Shown: piece by piece, positions 1 through 12,463 of the stretch
Numbering within the stretch: position 1 is the first letter of the stretch
Layout of the letters: every line of letters starts with the position of its first letter
Assembly (NCBI RefSeq): GCF_014084045.1
Contig: NZ_CP043732.1
Span: 1,178,001 to 1,242,000, forward strand
Origin: Microbacterium esteraromaticum
GTDB taxonomy: Bacteria; Actinomycetota; Actinomycetes; Actinomycetales; Microbacteriaceae
DNA: 64,000 nt
Direction: 5' to 3'
Position numbers and translations under genes: made by a program
The notes under the pieces: generated by a model
What the model was told of the DNA's origin: nothing
What the model saw: the letters and a program-made list of their open reading frames with translations, nothing else
Database searches by the model: none

Positions 1-1151
1 TCCGCAATTATGCGACGGCCGATCTGACTCTCCACCGAGGCCCGAACGTGCTGGTCGGCAGCAACGGACAGGGCAAGACGAATCTCGCTGAGGCGATCGT
101 CTTCCTCGCGACTCTCGGGTCTCACCGGGTCTCGTCGGACGCGCCGATGGTCAAGGACTCCCACGACTTCGCCGTCATCCGCGCCCGTCTGGCGCACGGA
201 GAGCGCAAGGTGCTCGTCGAGGTGCAGCTGAACCGCCAGGGCTCGAACAAGGCGCGGATCAACGGATCGCCGTCGAAGACCAACGAGCTCCCGCGCTATG
301 CGCACGTCGTGCTGTTCGCGCCTGAGGACCTGCAGATCGTACGGGGTGACCCTTCTTCCCGGAGAAGATTCGCTGATCAGATGCTGATTCAGCGCACACC
401 CCGGATGGCAGGCGTCATCGCCGATTACGAACGTGTGCTCAAGCAGCGCACCGCGCTGCTCAAGTCGGCGCGCGCCCGCGGGGTGCGCGGAGAGGGCCTG
501 TCGACCCTGGATGTCTGGGATGACAAGCTCATCGCCCTCGGTTCCGAGATCATCCACGCCCGGCTGCGTCTCGCTGCCGATCTGCAGGGACCGGTCGCCG
601 ATGCCTATGCCGCCATCGCCGGAGCCGACCATCGCCCGGAGCTCGAGTGGGCGCTGTCGGTGCGCGGCGGCGACCCGGAGGAGGACGATTCCGACGAGAC
701 GGACGAGACCCCGGACGCCAGGGGCGAGATCGCCGATCAGTTCCGCTCGGCGCTGCAGGCCAAGCGCGCGAAGGAGATCGAACGGGGCCTCACCCTCGTG
801 GGTCCGCACCGCGACGACCTGATGCTGCGGGTGCGGGGCCTTCCGGTGAAGGGGTACGCGTCTCATGGCGAGTCATGGTCGGTCGCGCTCGCTCTGAGAC
901 TGGCGTCAGCCGAGCTGCTGCGCGCGGAGTCACCTGCCGGCGATCCGGTGCTCATCCTCGACGACGTCTTCGCCGAGCTCGACGCCGACCGCCGGCAGCG
1001 CCTCGCCGCGCTGACGGCGGGGTACGAGCAGGTCATCGTCACGGCGGCTGTCGAAGCCGACATCCCCGAGCCGCTGCATCGACACGTGGTGCGGATCAGC
1101 GCGGGCACCATCAGCGACGACCGCGAGTCGGAGGGGGATCCGGATGCCTGA
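1..1151 (+). CDS. recF: DNA replication/repair protein RecF (5'-truncated by window edge)
   Basis: RecF is an SMC-like ABC ATPase that helps load RecA at gapped DNA. Reading frame 3 is open from the left edge; the first visible residues (RNYATADLTLHRG) match the conserved RecF N-terminus, so the gene begins shortly upstream of the window and the internal GTG at 48 is not its start. The Walker A motif GSNGQGKT is encoded at 57-80, the signature-like SHGES near 861 and Walker B LILDDVFAEL near 950-980. The stop TGA at 1149-1151 overlaps the ATG of the next gene, so the two are translationally coupled. Position before dciA and gyrB is the standard actinobacterial origin order. An acidic insert (EEDDSDETDET) near 670-710 is not part of the core fold. 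Confidence 0.96.
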   Translation, partial: RNYATADLTLHRGPNVLVGSNGQGKTNLAEAIVFLATLGSHRVSSDAPMVKDSHDFAVIRARLAHGERKVLVEVQLNRQGSNKARINGSPSKTNELPRYAHVVLFAPEDLQIVRGDPSSRRRFADQMLIQRTPRMAGVIADYERVLKQRTALLKSARARGVRGEGLSTLDVWDDKLIALGSEIIHARLRLAADLQGPVADAYAAIAGADHRPELEWALSVRGGDPEEDDSDETDETPDARGEIADQFRSALQAKRAKEIERGLTLVGPHRDDLMLRVRGLPVKGYASHGESWSVALALRLASAELLRAESPAGDPVLILDDVFAELDADRRQRLAALTAGYEQVIVTAAVEADIPEPLHRHVVRISAGTISDDRESEGDPDA

Positions 1152-1629
1152 TCCGCAGCCGCCTGAGACGGTCGCGACGTACCTGCGCCTGCGAGGGCTG
1201 AAGCCGAGCGCGAAGAACTGGAAGCGCAAGAAGCGCATCGAGGCCGACGACGACAACGCTCCGTTCACCAAGGGGCGCGATCCCGGCACTCTCGGAGACG
1301 TGCTCGCCAAGCTCACGAAGGACTCGGGCTGGGAGAAGACTCTCGCCGCCGAGGATCTCGTGCGGCAGTGGGCCGAGCTCGCCGGGGCCGACACCGCGAA
1401 GCACTCCGAGCCCGTGTCGCTCGAGCGCGGGGTGCTCACGGTGAAGTGCGACTCGACGGCCTGGGCGAAGAACCTGCAGTTCATGCGGGCGGTGATCATG
1501 ACCGAGATCGGCAACCGCTATCCGGATGCCGGAGTGCAGAACCTGCGCTTCATCGGACCGGACGTGCCGTCGTGGAAGTGGGGTCCGCGGGTCGTGCCGG
1601 GACGGGGTCCACGAGACACCTACGGGTAG
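1144..1629 (+). CDS. dciA: DciA family protein (DUF721), probable replicative-helicase loader factor
   Basis: 161 residues. DUF721/DciA proteins bind the replicative helicase DnaB and help its loading in bacteria that lack DnaC or DnaI. The family core lies at about residues 40-150: LGDVLAKLTKDSGWEKTL, then W-x-ELAG, then the KCDSTAWAKNLQFM stretch typical of the domain. A basic N-terminal segment (KNWKRKKR) precedes it. The ATG overlaps the end of recF by 8 nt in another frame, so the pair is a coupled unit. The recF-dciA-gyrB order is characteristic of actinobacteria. The molecular role is inferred from family studies in other bacteria. Confidence 0.88.
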   Translation: MPDPQPPETVATYLRLRGLKPSAKNWKRKKRIEADDDNAPFTKGRDPGTLGDVLAKLTKDSGWEKTLAAEDLVRQWAELAGADTAKHSEPVSLERGVLTVKCDSTAWAKNLQFMRAVIMTEIGNRYPDAGVQNLRFIGPDVPSWKWGPRVVPGRGPRDTYG

Positions 1630-1680
1630 GACACCACGCCCGCACCCTCAAGCGCTCAGAGGCGATCACACGGCGTTTGA

Positions 1681-3795
<2,115 letters not shown>

Positions 3796-3863
3796 TCCAC
3801 ACCTCCGCCATACACACACAAGGCCGCTGCTCGCGGTGGCTGAACACAGAAACTCAGGACGGA

Positions 3864-3940
3864 GGACTCTTCTCGGAGTGAGCATCGGGAGGGACCCGCG
3901 AAGCGGGAGGGACCCGCTCTGTGAAAGAAGAGAAGAGTCC
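3864..3940. repeat. Long inverted repeat enclosing two 14-bp direct repeats, gyrB-gyrA spacer
   Basis: GGACTCTTCTC (3864-3874) is the exact reverse complement of GAGAAGAGTCC (3930-3940). The loop holds two copies of CGGGAGGGACCCGC (3886-3899 and 3904-3917), each with its own GCGGG/CCCGC mini-hairpin. In RNA this would form a compound hairpin ending about 48 nt before the gyrA start. It could be a terminator or attenuator between gyrB and gyrA, or a supercoil-sensitive cruciform. No promoter was recognised with confidence in the spacer. Confidence 0.75.
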
Positions 3941-3988
3941 GCAGTCCGGCACTAATCCGGCAACATCACGCGGGACAGAGAAGACGAC

Positions 3989-6556
<2,568 letters not shown>

Positions 6557-6577
6557 GACCGAAGAGAGCACTGACAC

Positions 6578-6982
6578 ATGAGCACAGTCGCTGACAAGCT
6601 GGCGAAGAAGTCCACGCGCAAGACCGGCGGCAAGCAGGTGCGCCTGCGCCTGGTCTACGTCGACTTCTGGTCGGCCGTGAAGCTGTCGTTCCTCGGAGCG
6701 GTGGCGCTGGCGATCGTGACCATGGTCTCGTTCTTCCTCGTCTTCATGGTGCTGCAGGCGACCAATGTCATCGGCCAGACCGGTGAGTTCCTCGACACGC
6801 TGACTGACGGCGCCGTCGACCTCCAGAGCCTCATCGGGCTGCCGCAGGTCATGGCGTTCGGCGCGGTCGTGTCGATCCTGAACCTCATCGTCTTCACCGT
6901 GCTCGGCGCGGTCATCGCGGGCATCTACAACCTGGCCGTGAAGGTGACGGGCGGACTGCTCGTCGGGTTCATGTCGAACTAG
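6578..6982 (+). CDS. DUF3566 domain transmembrane protein
   Basis: 134 residues. A short basic cytoplasmic N-terminus (STRKTGGKQVRLRLVYVDFWSAVK) is followed by two hydrophobic segments at about 27-52 and 92-122, typical of the DUF3566 family that sits directly after gyrA in most actinobacteria. The function of the family is unknown; the basic N-terminus and invariant linkage to gyrase are all that can be said. The gap to gyrA is 21 nt, so the genes probably share a transcript. A perfect 8-bp hairpin 60 nt downstream may end it. Confidence 0.85.
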   Translation: MSTVADKLAKKSTRKTGGKQVRLRLVYVDFWSAVKLSFLGAVALAIVTMVSFFLVFMVLQATNVIGQTGEFLDTLTDGAVDLQSLIGLPQVMAFGAVVSILNLIVFTVLGAVIAGIYNLAVKVTGGLLVGFMSN

Positions 6983-7042
6983 TCTCCATTCGCGTCGGCG
7001 TCGGCGCGGGCTCGGCCTGCGTCGGCGCGGTGAGAAGTCAGA

Positions 7043-7062
7043 AGAGCATCTCCGGATGCTCT
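7043..7062 (+). terminator. Hairpin downstream of the gyr/DUF3566 unit
   Basis: AGAGCATC, loop TCCG, GATGCTCT: a perfect 8-bp stem with a stable tetraloop. There is no U-tract, so an intrinsic terminator is plausible but not certain. The remaining 150 nt to the next start contain no recognisable gene. Confidence 0.5.
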
Positions 7063-7203
7063 GTCACGTGCGTTCCTGATCTTTCGTGGGGCCTTGACGT
7101 GCTGCTGCCGCTGTTCGGCGCTGCACGGCCGACGGGTCGAGAGTAGGGAAAACCCGAATCCGGGTGTCGGGCTGGCTCCGTGTCGGGAACCGGCGCCGAA
7201 CCG

Positions 7204-7209
7204 TAGCTT
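7204..7209 (+). promoter_or_regulatory. Leaderless -10 (TAGCTT) of the sensor kinase operon
   Basis: TAGCTT ends 6 nt before ATG 7216 and no Shine-Dalgarno lies between, so transcription should start at or next to the start codon. Confidence 0.55.
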
Positions 7210-7215
7210 TGAGTC

Positions 7216-8604
7216 ATGACCACGAATCCGACCCCGCCGAACCCGCCGGCCCCGCCGGCCCCGCCGACCGCTCGTCCGTCTCAGGCCGACAGGCCGGCTC
7301 CGTCCGCCCTCGGTCAGGCTCAGAGCGAGGCGTCCGCGCCGACTCGTCCGATGAGGGACGCCGCACAGCCGCCGCTGCGCATCGTCCTGACCGTCCTCGA
7401 GCTCGCCGCTCTCGGTGCCGTCGGTTCGGCGGCGCTCGCCGCACTGAGCGCGACGCTCGGTGTCGGGCTCGCGCTGCTGTTCGTCTTCGGCATCGGCCTG
7501 TTCGTCCTGGTCGGCCTCGTGTACGGGCTCTACGGCGTCGCCTGGTTCGAGGTGAGACGCGTCGGCAGCCTGTACGGCGTCGAGGTCCCCGATCTGCAGT
7601 GGCGCGAGCGCACGCATCCCGGATTCGGCGGATGGCTTCGCAACCTGGGCCGGCAGTCGGTCGACGGGCGCATGTGGCGCACCATGCTCAACTTCGTGCT
7701 CGCCTGCATCGCGGGCACGCTCGTATTGCGCCTGTTCTGGGGTGTCATCTGGTCTGCCTTCTTCTCGTTCGCCCCGCTCTCGTCCGAGGGCAGCGTCGAG
7801 GGGCCGTTCGGCAGCTACCTGGCTGTCGAGTGGGCGCCCCTGGTCGGCATCCTCGGGGTGATCGCCGGCATCGCGGGGATCATCGGCCTCGCGCTGCTGC
7901 ACCGCGTGCTCAGCCGCGCCCTCGTCATCCCCAGCCGCGAGGCGGAGCTCACCGCCCAGGTGCGCACCACGTCGGCGCAGCGCGCCGGAGCCGTGCGCGC
8001 CGCCGAGCTCGAGCGCACTCGCATCGAGCGCGATCTGCACGACGGCGTCCAGCCCCGGCTGGTCTCGGTGGGCATGACCCTCGGCCTCGCGAAGCAGAAG
8101 ATCGATGCCGACCCGGCAGCCGCGAAGGCGCTGATCGATGAGGCGCACACGTCGACCAAGGCGGCGATCACCGAGCTCAGGCAGCTCGCCCGCGGCATCC
8201 ACACCTCCGTACTCGACGATCGAGGGCTCGACGCCGCGCTGTCGGCGCTCGCCGGCCGCTCGCACATCCCCGTGCTGCTCGACGTGCGAATCGACCCGGC
8301 TGTCACAGGGGCGAACGCCGCGTGCCGAGACGCCGAGGCCGCCGTCTACTTCGCGATCGCCGAGTCGCTGACCAACGCCGCCAAGCACTCCCGCGCGAGC
8401 GAATGTCGCGTGGTCGTGCGCAGCCGTGACGGCGGACTGTGGGCGCGGGTGGAGGACAACGGAATGGGCGGGGCTCAGGTGCAGCCGGGTGGCGGACTCG
8501 ATGGCATCACCAACCGGGTGCTCGCCGCAGGCGGCACCTTCCGCCTCGACAGCCCCGCCGGCGGTCCGACCAGCCTGGAGGTGACGGTGCCATGCGCATC
8601 CTGA
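7216..8604 (+). CDS. Two-component sensor histidine kinase (LiaS/NarX-like, HisKA_3)
   Basis: 462 residues. A Pro-rich cytoplasmic N-terminus (1-50) leads into a multi-pass membrane sensor domain (hydrophobic at about 56-108, 155-190, 215-245) of the putative-sensor type. A short linker then reaches the dimerisation domain with phospho-acceptor His275 in ERDLHDGVQPR. The HATPase_c domain has the N-box AESLTNAAKHS (Asn387) and G1 box VEDNGMGGA. Its product should autophosphorylate and pass phosphate to Asp52 of the regulator encoded next, whose ATG overlaps by 13 nt. The third gene is a DUF4097 protein, as in envelope-stress modules of the LiaFSR kind. The signal is unknown. Confidence 0.88.
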   Translation: MTTNPTPPNPPAPPAPPTARPSQADRPAPSALGQAQSEASAPTRPMRDAAQPPLRIVLTVLELAALGAVGSAALAALSATLGVGLALLFVFGIGLFVLVGLVYGLYGVAWFEVRRVGSLYGVEVPDLQWRERTHPGFGGWLRNLGRQSVDGRMWRTMLNFVLACIAGTLVLRLFWGVIWSAFFSFAPLSSEGSVEGPFGSYLAVEWAPLVGILGVIAGIAGIIGLALLHRVLSRALVIPSREAELTAQVRTTSAQRAGAVRAAELERTRIERDLHDGVQPRLVSVGMTLGLAKQKIDADPAAAKALIDEAHTSTKAAITELRQLARGIHTSVLDDRGLDAALSALAGRSHIPVLLDVRIDPAVTGANAACRDAEAAVYFAIAESLTNAAKHSRASECRVVVRSRDGGLWARVEDNGMGGAQVQPGGGLDGITNRVLAAGGTFRLDSPAGGPTSLEVTVPCAS

Positions 8605-9293
8605 TCTGCGAGGACTCGGTCCTTCTGCGAGAGGGACTCGTGCGCCTCCTCGACGACGCAGGCCACGAGGTGGTCGCGGCCCTCCCCGATACGACGGGGC
8701 TGATGGACGCCGTCACGGCAGCCGCCCCCGATCTTGCGATCCTCGACGTGCGCCTGCCGCCGACGTTCACCGATGAGGGCATCCGCGCGGCGCTCGCCAT
8801 CCGCGGGGCTCAGCCCTCACTGCCCATCCTCGTGCTCTCCCAGTACGTCGAGGAGCGCTATGCCAGCGATCTGATCGCCGCTCAGTCCGGTCAGACCCAG
8901 GGCGGCGCGCTCGGCTACCTGCTCAAGGACCGCGTGGCCGACGTCGCCGAGTTCGTCGAGTCGGTCGAGCGGATCGCCGCGGGAGGCACCGTGCTCGATC
9001 CCGAGGTGGTGGCGCAGCTGCTCACCCGTCGCAATCGCGACGAGCGGATGCTGCGGCTGACCGAGCGCGAGCGCACGGTGCTCGCGCTGATCGCCGAGGG
9101 CAAGTCGAACAGCACGATCGCGGGAATGCTCTTCCTCAGCGAGGCCAGCGTCGAGAAGCACATCACCGCGATCTTCCAGAAGCTCGGGCTCGAACCCGAG
9201 GACGGCAACAGGCGGGTGCTGGCCGCACTCGCCCACATCGAGAACTCCGGCACGGCAGACGCCGGCCGCAACGACCAGGGAGGGCTGCGATGA
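8592..9293 (+). CDS. LuxR/NarL-family response regulator
   Basis: 233 residues from ATG 8592, which begins MRILICEDSVLLREGL; the longer upstream frame is unrelated sequence. The receiver domain has the acidic pair in CEDS, phospho-acceptor Asp52 in LAILDVRLPP, and the conserved Lys in LLKDRV. The C-terminal LuxR-type HTH (about 155-220) reads LTERERTVLALIAEGKSNSTIAGMLFLS in type, with VEKHI as recognition helix. It overlaps the kinase by 13 nt and the next gene by 4 nt (ATGA), so all three are one coupled operon. It likely activates its own operon; no operator was identified. Confidence 0.9.
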   Translation: MRILICEDSVLLREGLVRLLDDAGHEVVAALPDTTGLMDAVTAAAPDLAILDVRLPPTFTDEGIRAALAIRGAQPSLPILVLSQYVEERYASDLIAAQSGQTQGGALGYLLKDRVADVAEFVESVERIAAGGTVLDPEVVAQLLTRRNRDERMLRLTERERTVLALIAEGKSNSTIAGMLFLSEASVEKHITAIFQKLGLEPEDGNRRVLAALAHIENSGTADAGRNDQGGLR

Positions 9294-10093
9294 GCGGCAC
9301 GAAGAAGAGCATCGGCGCGATCACCGTGGTGATCGCCGCGTTCGGAGGAGTCGTCATGCTCGGCTCGGCGGCATCGGCCGCTGTCACCGGGCTGCAGCAG
9401 ATCGGACCTCAGTCCGGTCAGCTGACCACGGATGCCCGTGGCGTGACCTCCATCGACCTCGAGGTCGGAGGAGCCGAGGTGCGCGTCATGTTCGACGACG
9501 TCGACGAGGCCGAGCTGCGCGTGGAAGGCGCTTCGGCCAATGGCTGGACCCTGCGCACCGACGGAGACGAGCTCGAGGTTCACGGCCCCGACCGCGGATT
9601 CGACTGGTGGAGCCCCGACTGGCTGCGCGGCGACGAGAGGGCCGTGCTCGTGCTTCCGCTCGCGCTCGAGGGGGTGGATGCCGACCTCACCCTGCACGCC
9701 GGGTCGCTCGACGTCGTCGGCGAGTTCGGCGGACTCGGAGTCGATGTGAACGCGGGGGCGCTGTCGCTGAACGGCGATGCGCGCGACCTCGATCTCGAGG
9801 TGAACGCCGGCCGTGCCGACATCGAGCTGCGCGGCGTCGAGCAGGCGCAGTTCACGATCAGTGCCGGGCGGATCGTGTCGACCTTGGCCAGCGTGCCCGA
9901 CAGTGTCGACTTCACCGTCTCGGCAGGATCGCTCGACCTCACCCTCCCCGACGAGGAGTACGACCTGCGTCGTCAGGTCAGCGCCGGTTCGCTCGACAGC
10001 AGCCTCGATGAGAGCACCGACAGTCCGCACAGGATCAGCGGAAGCGTGTCCGCAGGATCCGCCACGCTGCGCCCCGGTGGCGCCGGGGAGTGA
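9290..10093 (+). CDS. DUF4097-like membrane-anchored beta-solenoid protein
   Basis: 267 residues. One N-terminal transmembrane or signal-anchor segment (about 9-33, IGAITVVIAAFGGVVMLGSA) is followed by a long beta-rich region with repeating SAGS/NAG turns (HAGSLDV, VNAGALSL, VNAGRADI, SAGRIVS, SAGSLDL, SAGSLDS, SAGSATL) spaced about 20 residues. This is the pattern of DUF4097/LiaX-like beta-helix proteins. Translationally coupled to the two-component pair (4-nt overlap), it is probably an extracytoplasmic sensor, effector or negative regulator for that kinase, by analogy with Lia systems. A strong terminator follows at once. Confidence 0.75.
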   Translation: MSGTKKSIGAITVVIAAFGGVVMLGSAASAAVTGLQQIGPQSGQLTTDARGVTSIDLEVGGAEVRVMFDDVDEAELRVEGASANGWTLRTDGDELEVHGPDRGFDWWSPDWLRGDERAVLVLPLALEGVDADLTLHAGSLDVVGEFGGLGVDVNAGALSLNGDARDLDLEVNAGRADIELRGVEQAQFTISAGRIVSTLASVPDSVDFTVSAGSLDLTLPDEEYDLRRQVSAGSLDSSLDESTDSPHRISGSVSAGSATLRPGGAGE

Positions 10094-10102
10094 ATCCGAA
10101 AC

Positions 10103-10126
10103 GCCCGGCCTGCGTGCAGGCCGGGC
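10103..10126 (+). terminator. Terminator of the two-component operon
   Basis: GCCCGGCCTGC / GCAGGCCGGGC with a 2-nt centre, 10 nt after the stop codon, followed by CCGATTCGCTTTT. Good intrinsic terminator. Confidence 0.85.
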
Positions 10127-10155
10127 CCGATTCGCTTTTGGCCCGGGTCATCGGG

Positions 10156-10161
10156 TAAAGT
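10156..10161 (+). promoter_or_regulatory. Possible -10 of the tRNA-Ile/tRNA-Ala unit
   Basis: TAAAGT ends 13 nt before the mature 5' end of tRNA-Ile. No clear -35 at good spacing. Confidence 0.35.
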
Positions 10162-10174
10162 CTTGGAGGTTGAC

Positions 10175-10248
10175 GGGGCTATAGCTCAGGCGGTTAGAGC
10201 GCTTCACTGATAATGAAGAGGTCCCAGGTTCAAGTCCTGGTAGCCCCA
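10175..10248 (+). tRNA. tRNA-Ile (anticodon GAT)
   Basis: 74 nt full cloverleaf: acceptor GGGGCTA/TAGCCCC, D-arm GCTC/GAGC, anticodon stem CTTCA/TGAAG with loop CTGATAA (GAT at 10209-10211), T-arm CCAGG/CCTGG with TTCAAGT. The 3' CCA is not encoded. The placement near gyrA matches the ileT-alaT pair of actinobacteria. Confidence 0.97.
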
Positions 10249-10286
10249 CTCCGTTCACGGAATCCCCGCGGTGTCCGCACCGCTTC

Positions 10287-10359
10287 GGGGCCTTAGCTCA
10301 GTTGGTAGAGCGCTTGCTTTGCAAGCAAGATGTCAGGAGTTCGAATCTCCTAGGCTCCA
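10287..10359 (+). tRNA. tRNA-Ala (anticodon TGC)
   Basis: 73 nt cloverleaf: acceptor GGGGCCT/AGGCTCC with one G-T pair, D-arm GCTC/GAGC, anticodon stem CTTGC/GCAAG with loop TTTGCAA (TGC at 10320-10322), T-arm AGGAG/CTCCT with TTCGAAT. CCA is not encoded. It lies 38 nt after tRNA-Ile and is probably co-transcribed. Confidence 0.97.
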
Positions 10360-10369
10360 CAAGATCCAG

Positions 10370-11191
10370 TCAGAGGCCATCTCCGTTCGCGGAGGTGGCC
10401 TCTTTCACTGCCCGTGTTCGCCGAGCCCGCCCTGCGGGGGGGCACCCTTCCGCTGCGTCGTCATCGATATGCAGTCTTCCCAGCGGTCGTGCCTGCAACT
10501 GCTTCAGCTTCTTGAGATCGACATCGGGGAGTCGTCCCCTCAGCCACAGCTTCTTGATGGCGTTGCGGCGTTCCCGCATGAGGGTTCGCATCGCCTTGTC
10601 GTCGAGATCGTCGATCGTCAGTGGCGGCTTCTCGGGCTCAGGGTCAGGCCGCGGAGAAAACTGGATGATCACGAAGACGATGGCGGCCAGCCCCATCATC
10701 ACGTAGGTCGGAAGCATCATGAGGCCGAGCCCTGTTCCCGCCTCCGCGGCGATCCCGAACGCCACCGGTATTCCCAATGCTCCGAACACGAATGTCACAC
10801 CAAGGCAGTGCAGCATTCCCGGGTAACGGCGACGTCCTGCCAGAAACCAGTGGACGAGAAGCAGGATCACGCCAACGATAGCGACGCCGTAGCAGAGCGA
10901 AGCCCAGGGCACGGCAGTCATGTCGGGCTCTTCCACCCATCCGCGATTGATGTGCTCCGGGCTGCCGAAGAGGGCTGCGAAGCCGCCGATCGATGCGAAC
11001 ACCGACAAGAACAGTGGCGCGACACCCCAGGCGATCTTCCACGGCGACAGCTTCGAGAGCGCATCCGCGTCCGTCGCATAGGCCAGAACATGCGCCTCCA
11101 GCATGTCCAGCCCATGCGGCTCGAGACGCGTCACCCGTTCAGCCCACTCACCGGGGCTGAGTGGATCCTTCGGAACCTCGGGCAGCGACAT
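10370..11191 (-). CDS. Hypothetical membrane protein
   Basis: 273 residues from ATG 11191 (MSLPEVPKDPLSPGEWAERV). I do not recognise the family. A soluble N-terminus of about 50 residues is followed by four hydrophobic segments: about 52-76 (WGVAPLFLSVFASIGGFAALF), 90-113, 128-145 and 150-172 (MMLPTYVMMGLAAIVFVII). The C-terminus is hydrophilic and basic: PEKPPLTIDDLDDKAMRTLM, then RERRNAIKKLWLRGRLP. The DDLDDKAMRTL stretch could be a protein-binding helix. It is a single gene convergent with the tRNA unit. A GATAGT hexamer 7 nt before the ATG on its strand suggests leaderless expression. Confidence 0.65.
   Translation of the reverse strand: MSLPEVPKDPLSPGEWAERVTRLEPHGLDMLEAHVLAYATDADALSKLSPWKIAWGVAPLFLSVFASIGGFAALFGSPEHINRGWVEEPDMTAVPWASLCYGVAIVGVILLLVHWFLAGRRRYPGMLHCLGVTFVFGALGIPVAFGIAAEAGTGLGLMMLPTYVMMGLAAIVFVIIQFSPRPDPEPEKPPLTIDDLDDKAMRTLMRERRNAIKKLWLRGRLPDVDLKKLKQLQARPLGRLHIDDDAAEGCPPAGRARRTRAVKEATSANGDGL
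10372..10403. terminator. Terminator after the tRNA pair, overlapping a converging gene end
   Basis: AGAGGCCATCTCCG / CGGAGGTGGCCTCT with loop TTCG: a 14-bp stem with one G-T pair, then TTC. It ends the tRNA unit, and its left arm contains the last bases of the leftward gene that stops at 10370, so it may serve that gene as well. Confidence 0.85.
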
Positions 11192-11360
11192 GCTGTTCAC
11201 TATCGCATGCTCACGTTCCGACGATCGCTCAGGACATCTGCTGGACCCCTGAGCGACGCGCCAGACAGCCCTAGGCTTGAGTCGCTGCCCGAAGTCGCTG
11301 CCCGAAGTCGAAGATCCGCAGCGAGGGCAGCTGCCGCGAGAGTACGGAGCGTGAGGACAC

Positions 11361-12158
11361 ATGGCGAGAACGAACGCAGTGGGCTTCTGGGAGGCGGTCG
11401 AAACCCTTTCAGACCGTGGCAAGCCGATCGTCCGTCCGACACAGCCGGTGAGAAGCATCTCGTCTCCGGTTGCGCTCGTCACGCTGACGACTCTCGCGAT
11501 AGCGGCGATTCCGTTGCTGCTGCTGGACCCCGACAGCGCCGACGGCGTGCCGATGCTGCTGTCGCTGTTCCTCTTCCCGATGATCGCCGGGGCAGTGATC
11601 ATCGAGCTGGTGGTGCTCTGCAAGCTGGGGCAGCAGGAGCCTGACTGGGTGCTGCTGTGGTGGCCGCTCGTCGTCCTCCCGGCAGGGCTGCTCGCCATGA
11701 GCGTCGGGCCGATGATCGCGCATCCTGACTACTTCGACGTGACGAGTGTCTCAAGTGCCGCCGGGGTCATGTTCACGTTCGCTCTCCTCCTCGTCTTCGG
11801 CCTCGGGGCGGGCTTCCTGTTCTGGATGCTGGTCGTGTTCCCGCTGCGGGTGCTGCTCATGGCCGCGGTCGATGCCGTCCGCGGTGATCGCGTCGCCGGG
11901 TTCCGGGTGTACGCGCCTCTCCTCCTCCTGTCGATCCCGGCCATCAGCGTGACCGTCGTCCTCAGTCTCGATGAGGTGGAGGCCAGCAGAGCCGCGGTCG
12001 GGCAGGTCGTTCTGGCGCTGCTCGGCATTCCCGGCGACTATGAGGTGGCGTGGGGGCCGGGGCTCTGGATCGTGCGGGGAATCACGCTCGCGCTGATCGG
12101 CGGAGCGATCTGGACGACGGCGCGCAGCAAGAGGTCCGCCCGCGAGAACGCGGAGTAG
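11361..12158 (+). CDS. Hypothetical multi-pass membrane protein
   Basis: 265 residues from ATG 11361, with GAGG six nt upstream. Family not recognised. About six hydrophobic segments are visible: 36-55 ([18 protein letters not shown]), 63-88, 96-117, 130-160, 176-198 and 228-250. Loops are short and the C-terminus is basic ([12 protein letters not shown]). It is divergent from the previous membrane gene, and the 169-nt spacer contains a 14-nt tandem duplication (CGCTGCCCGAAGT twice, near 11283-11310). The two share no obvious sequence similarity. It is followed by an rraA relic, so this spot appears to be a gene-turnover site. Confidence 0.6.
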   Translation: MARTNAVGFWEAVETLSDRGKPIVRPTQPVRSISSPVALVTLTTLAIAAIPLLLLDPDSADGVPMLLSLFLFPMIAGAVIIELVVLCKLGQQEPDWVLLWWPLVVLPAGLLAMSVGPMIAHPDYFDVTSVSSAAGVMFTFALLLVFGLGAGFLFWMLVVFPLRVLLMAAVDAVRGDRVAGFRVYAPLLLLSIPAISVTVVLSLDEVEASRAAVGQVVLALLGIPGDYEVAWGPGLWIVRGITLALIGGAIWTTARSKRSARENAE

Positions 12159-12229
12159 GACGCGTAGGCTGGCGGCCGCACCCCAGCCGCGTCGACCGAC
12201 GATCCTGCCGAGGCGCAGCGCATTCGCCC

Positions 12230-12406
12230 GCGGACACGATCGGCGTGAAGGCGCTCGGGACCAACCCGCGACGCTCGCACAAGGCGGGAGAGGGCGAGCG
12301 TGATGTCGTGCTCGAGTTCGGCGATGTCGTGTTCCGCCCCGGCGACCTGCTCGTCGCCGACGAGGACGGCATCGTGGTGCTTCCTGCCGGCACGCCCCTG
12401 GACTGA
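12230..12406 (+). pseudogene. C-terminal relic of an RraA-family gene
   Basis: Codons from about 12230 read [19 protein letters not shown], then [20 protein letters not shown], then [15 protein letters not shown]. This is the C-terminal third of RraA-type proteins (regulator of RNase E activity / 4-hydroxy-4-methyl-2-oxoglutarate aldolase), whose usual length is about 160-200 residues. The N-terminal two-thirds, with the substrate-binding GxxVxDGxxRD region, is absent: upstream sequence in this frame is unrelated, and the frame runs back into the end of the preceding gene. The stop codon is intact. It is therefore a deletion relic rather than a working gene. Confidence 0.8.
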
Positions 12407-12419
12407 GCCGGGCATGCGG

Positions 12420-12447
12420 TAGGCTGTTGATCTGTTGGTAGGACCAA
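12420..12447 (+). promoter_or_regulatory. Promoter -10 and FadR-type operator of the GntR-family gene
   Basis: A -10 hexamer TAGGCT (12420-12425) is followed at 12435-12447 by TTGGTAGGACCAA. That is a perfect 5-bp inverted repeat around 3 nt and matches the TnGTnnnACnA half-site pattern bound by FadR-subfamily GntR regulators. Its position just downstream of the expected start point suggests autorepression. Confidence 0.75.
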
Positions 12448-12463
12448 TATGCCAAGGAGCAGC

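Noticed and set aside
48..1151. GTG at 48 as the recF start
   Set aside because: Homologous RecF residues continue in frame to the left edge; the gene is truncated by the window, not started there.
10271..11644. Rightward open frame of 457 codons over tRNA-Ala and the hypothetical membrane gene
   Set aside because: It contains a tRNA and runs antisense to a leftward gene with clear transmembrane pattern; composition is Arg/His/Ser-rich shadow-like.
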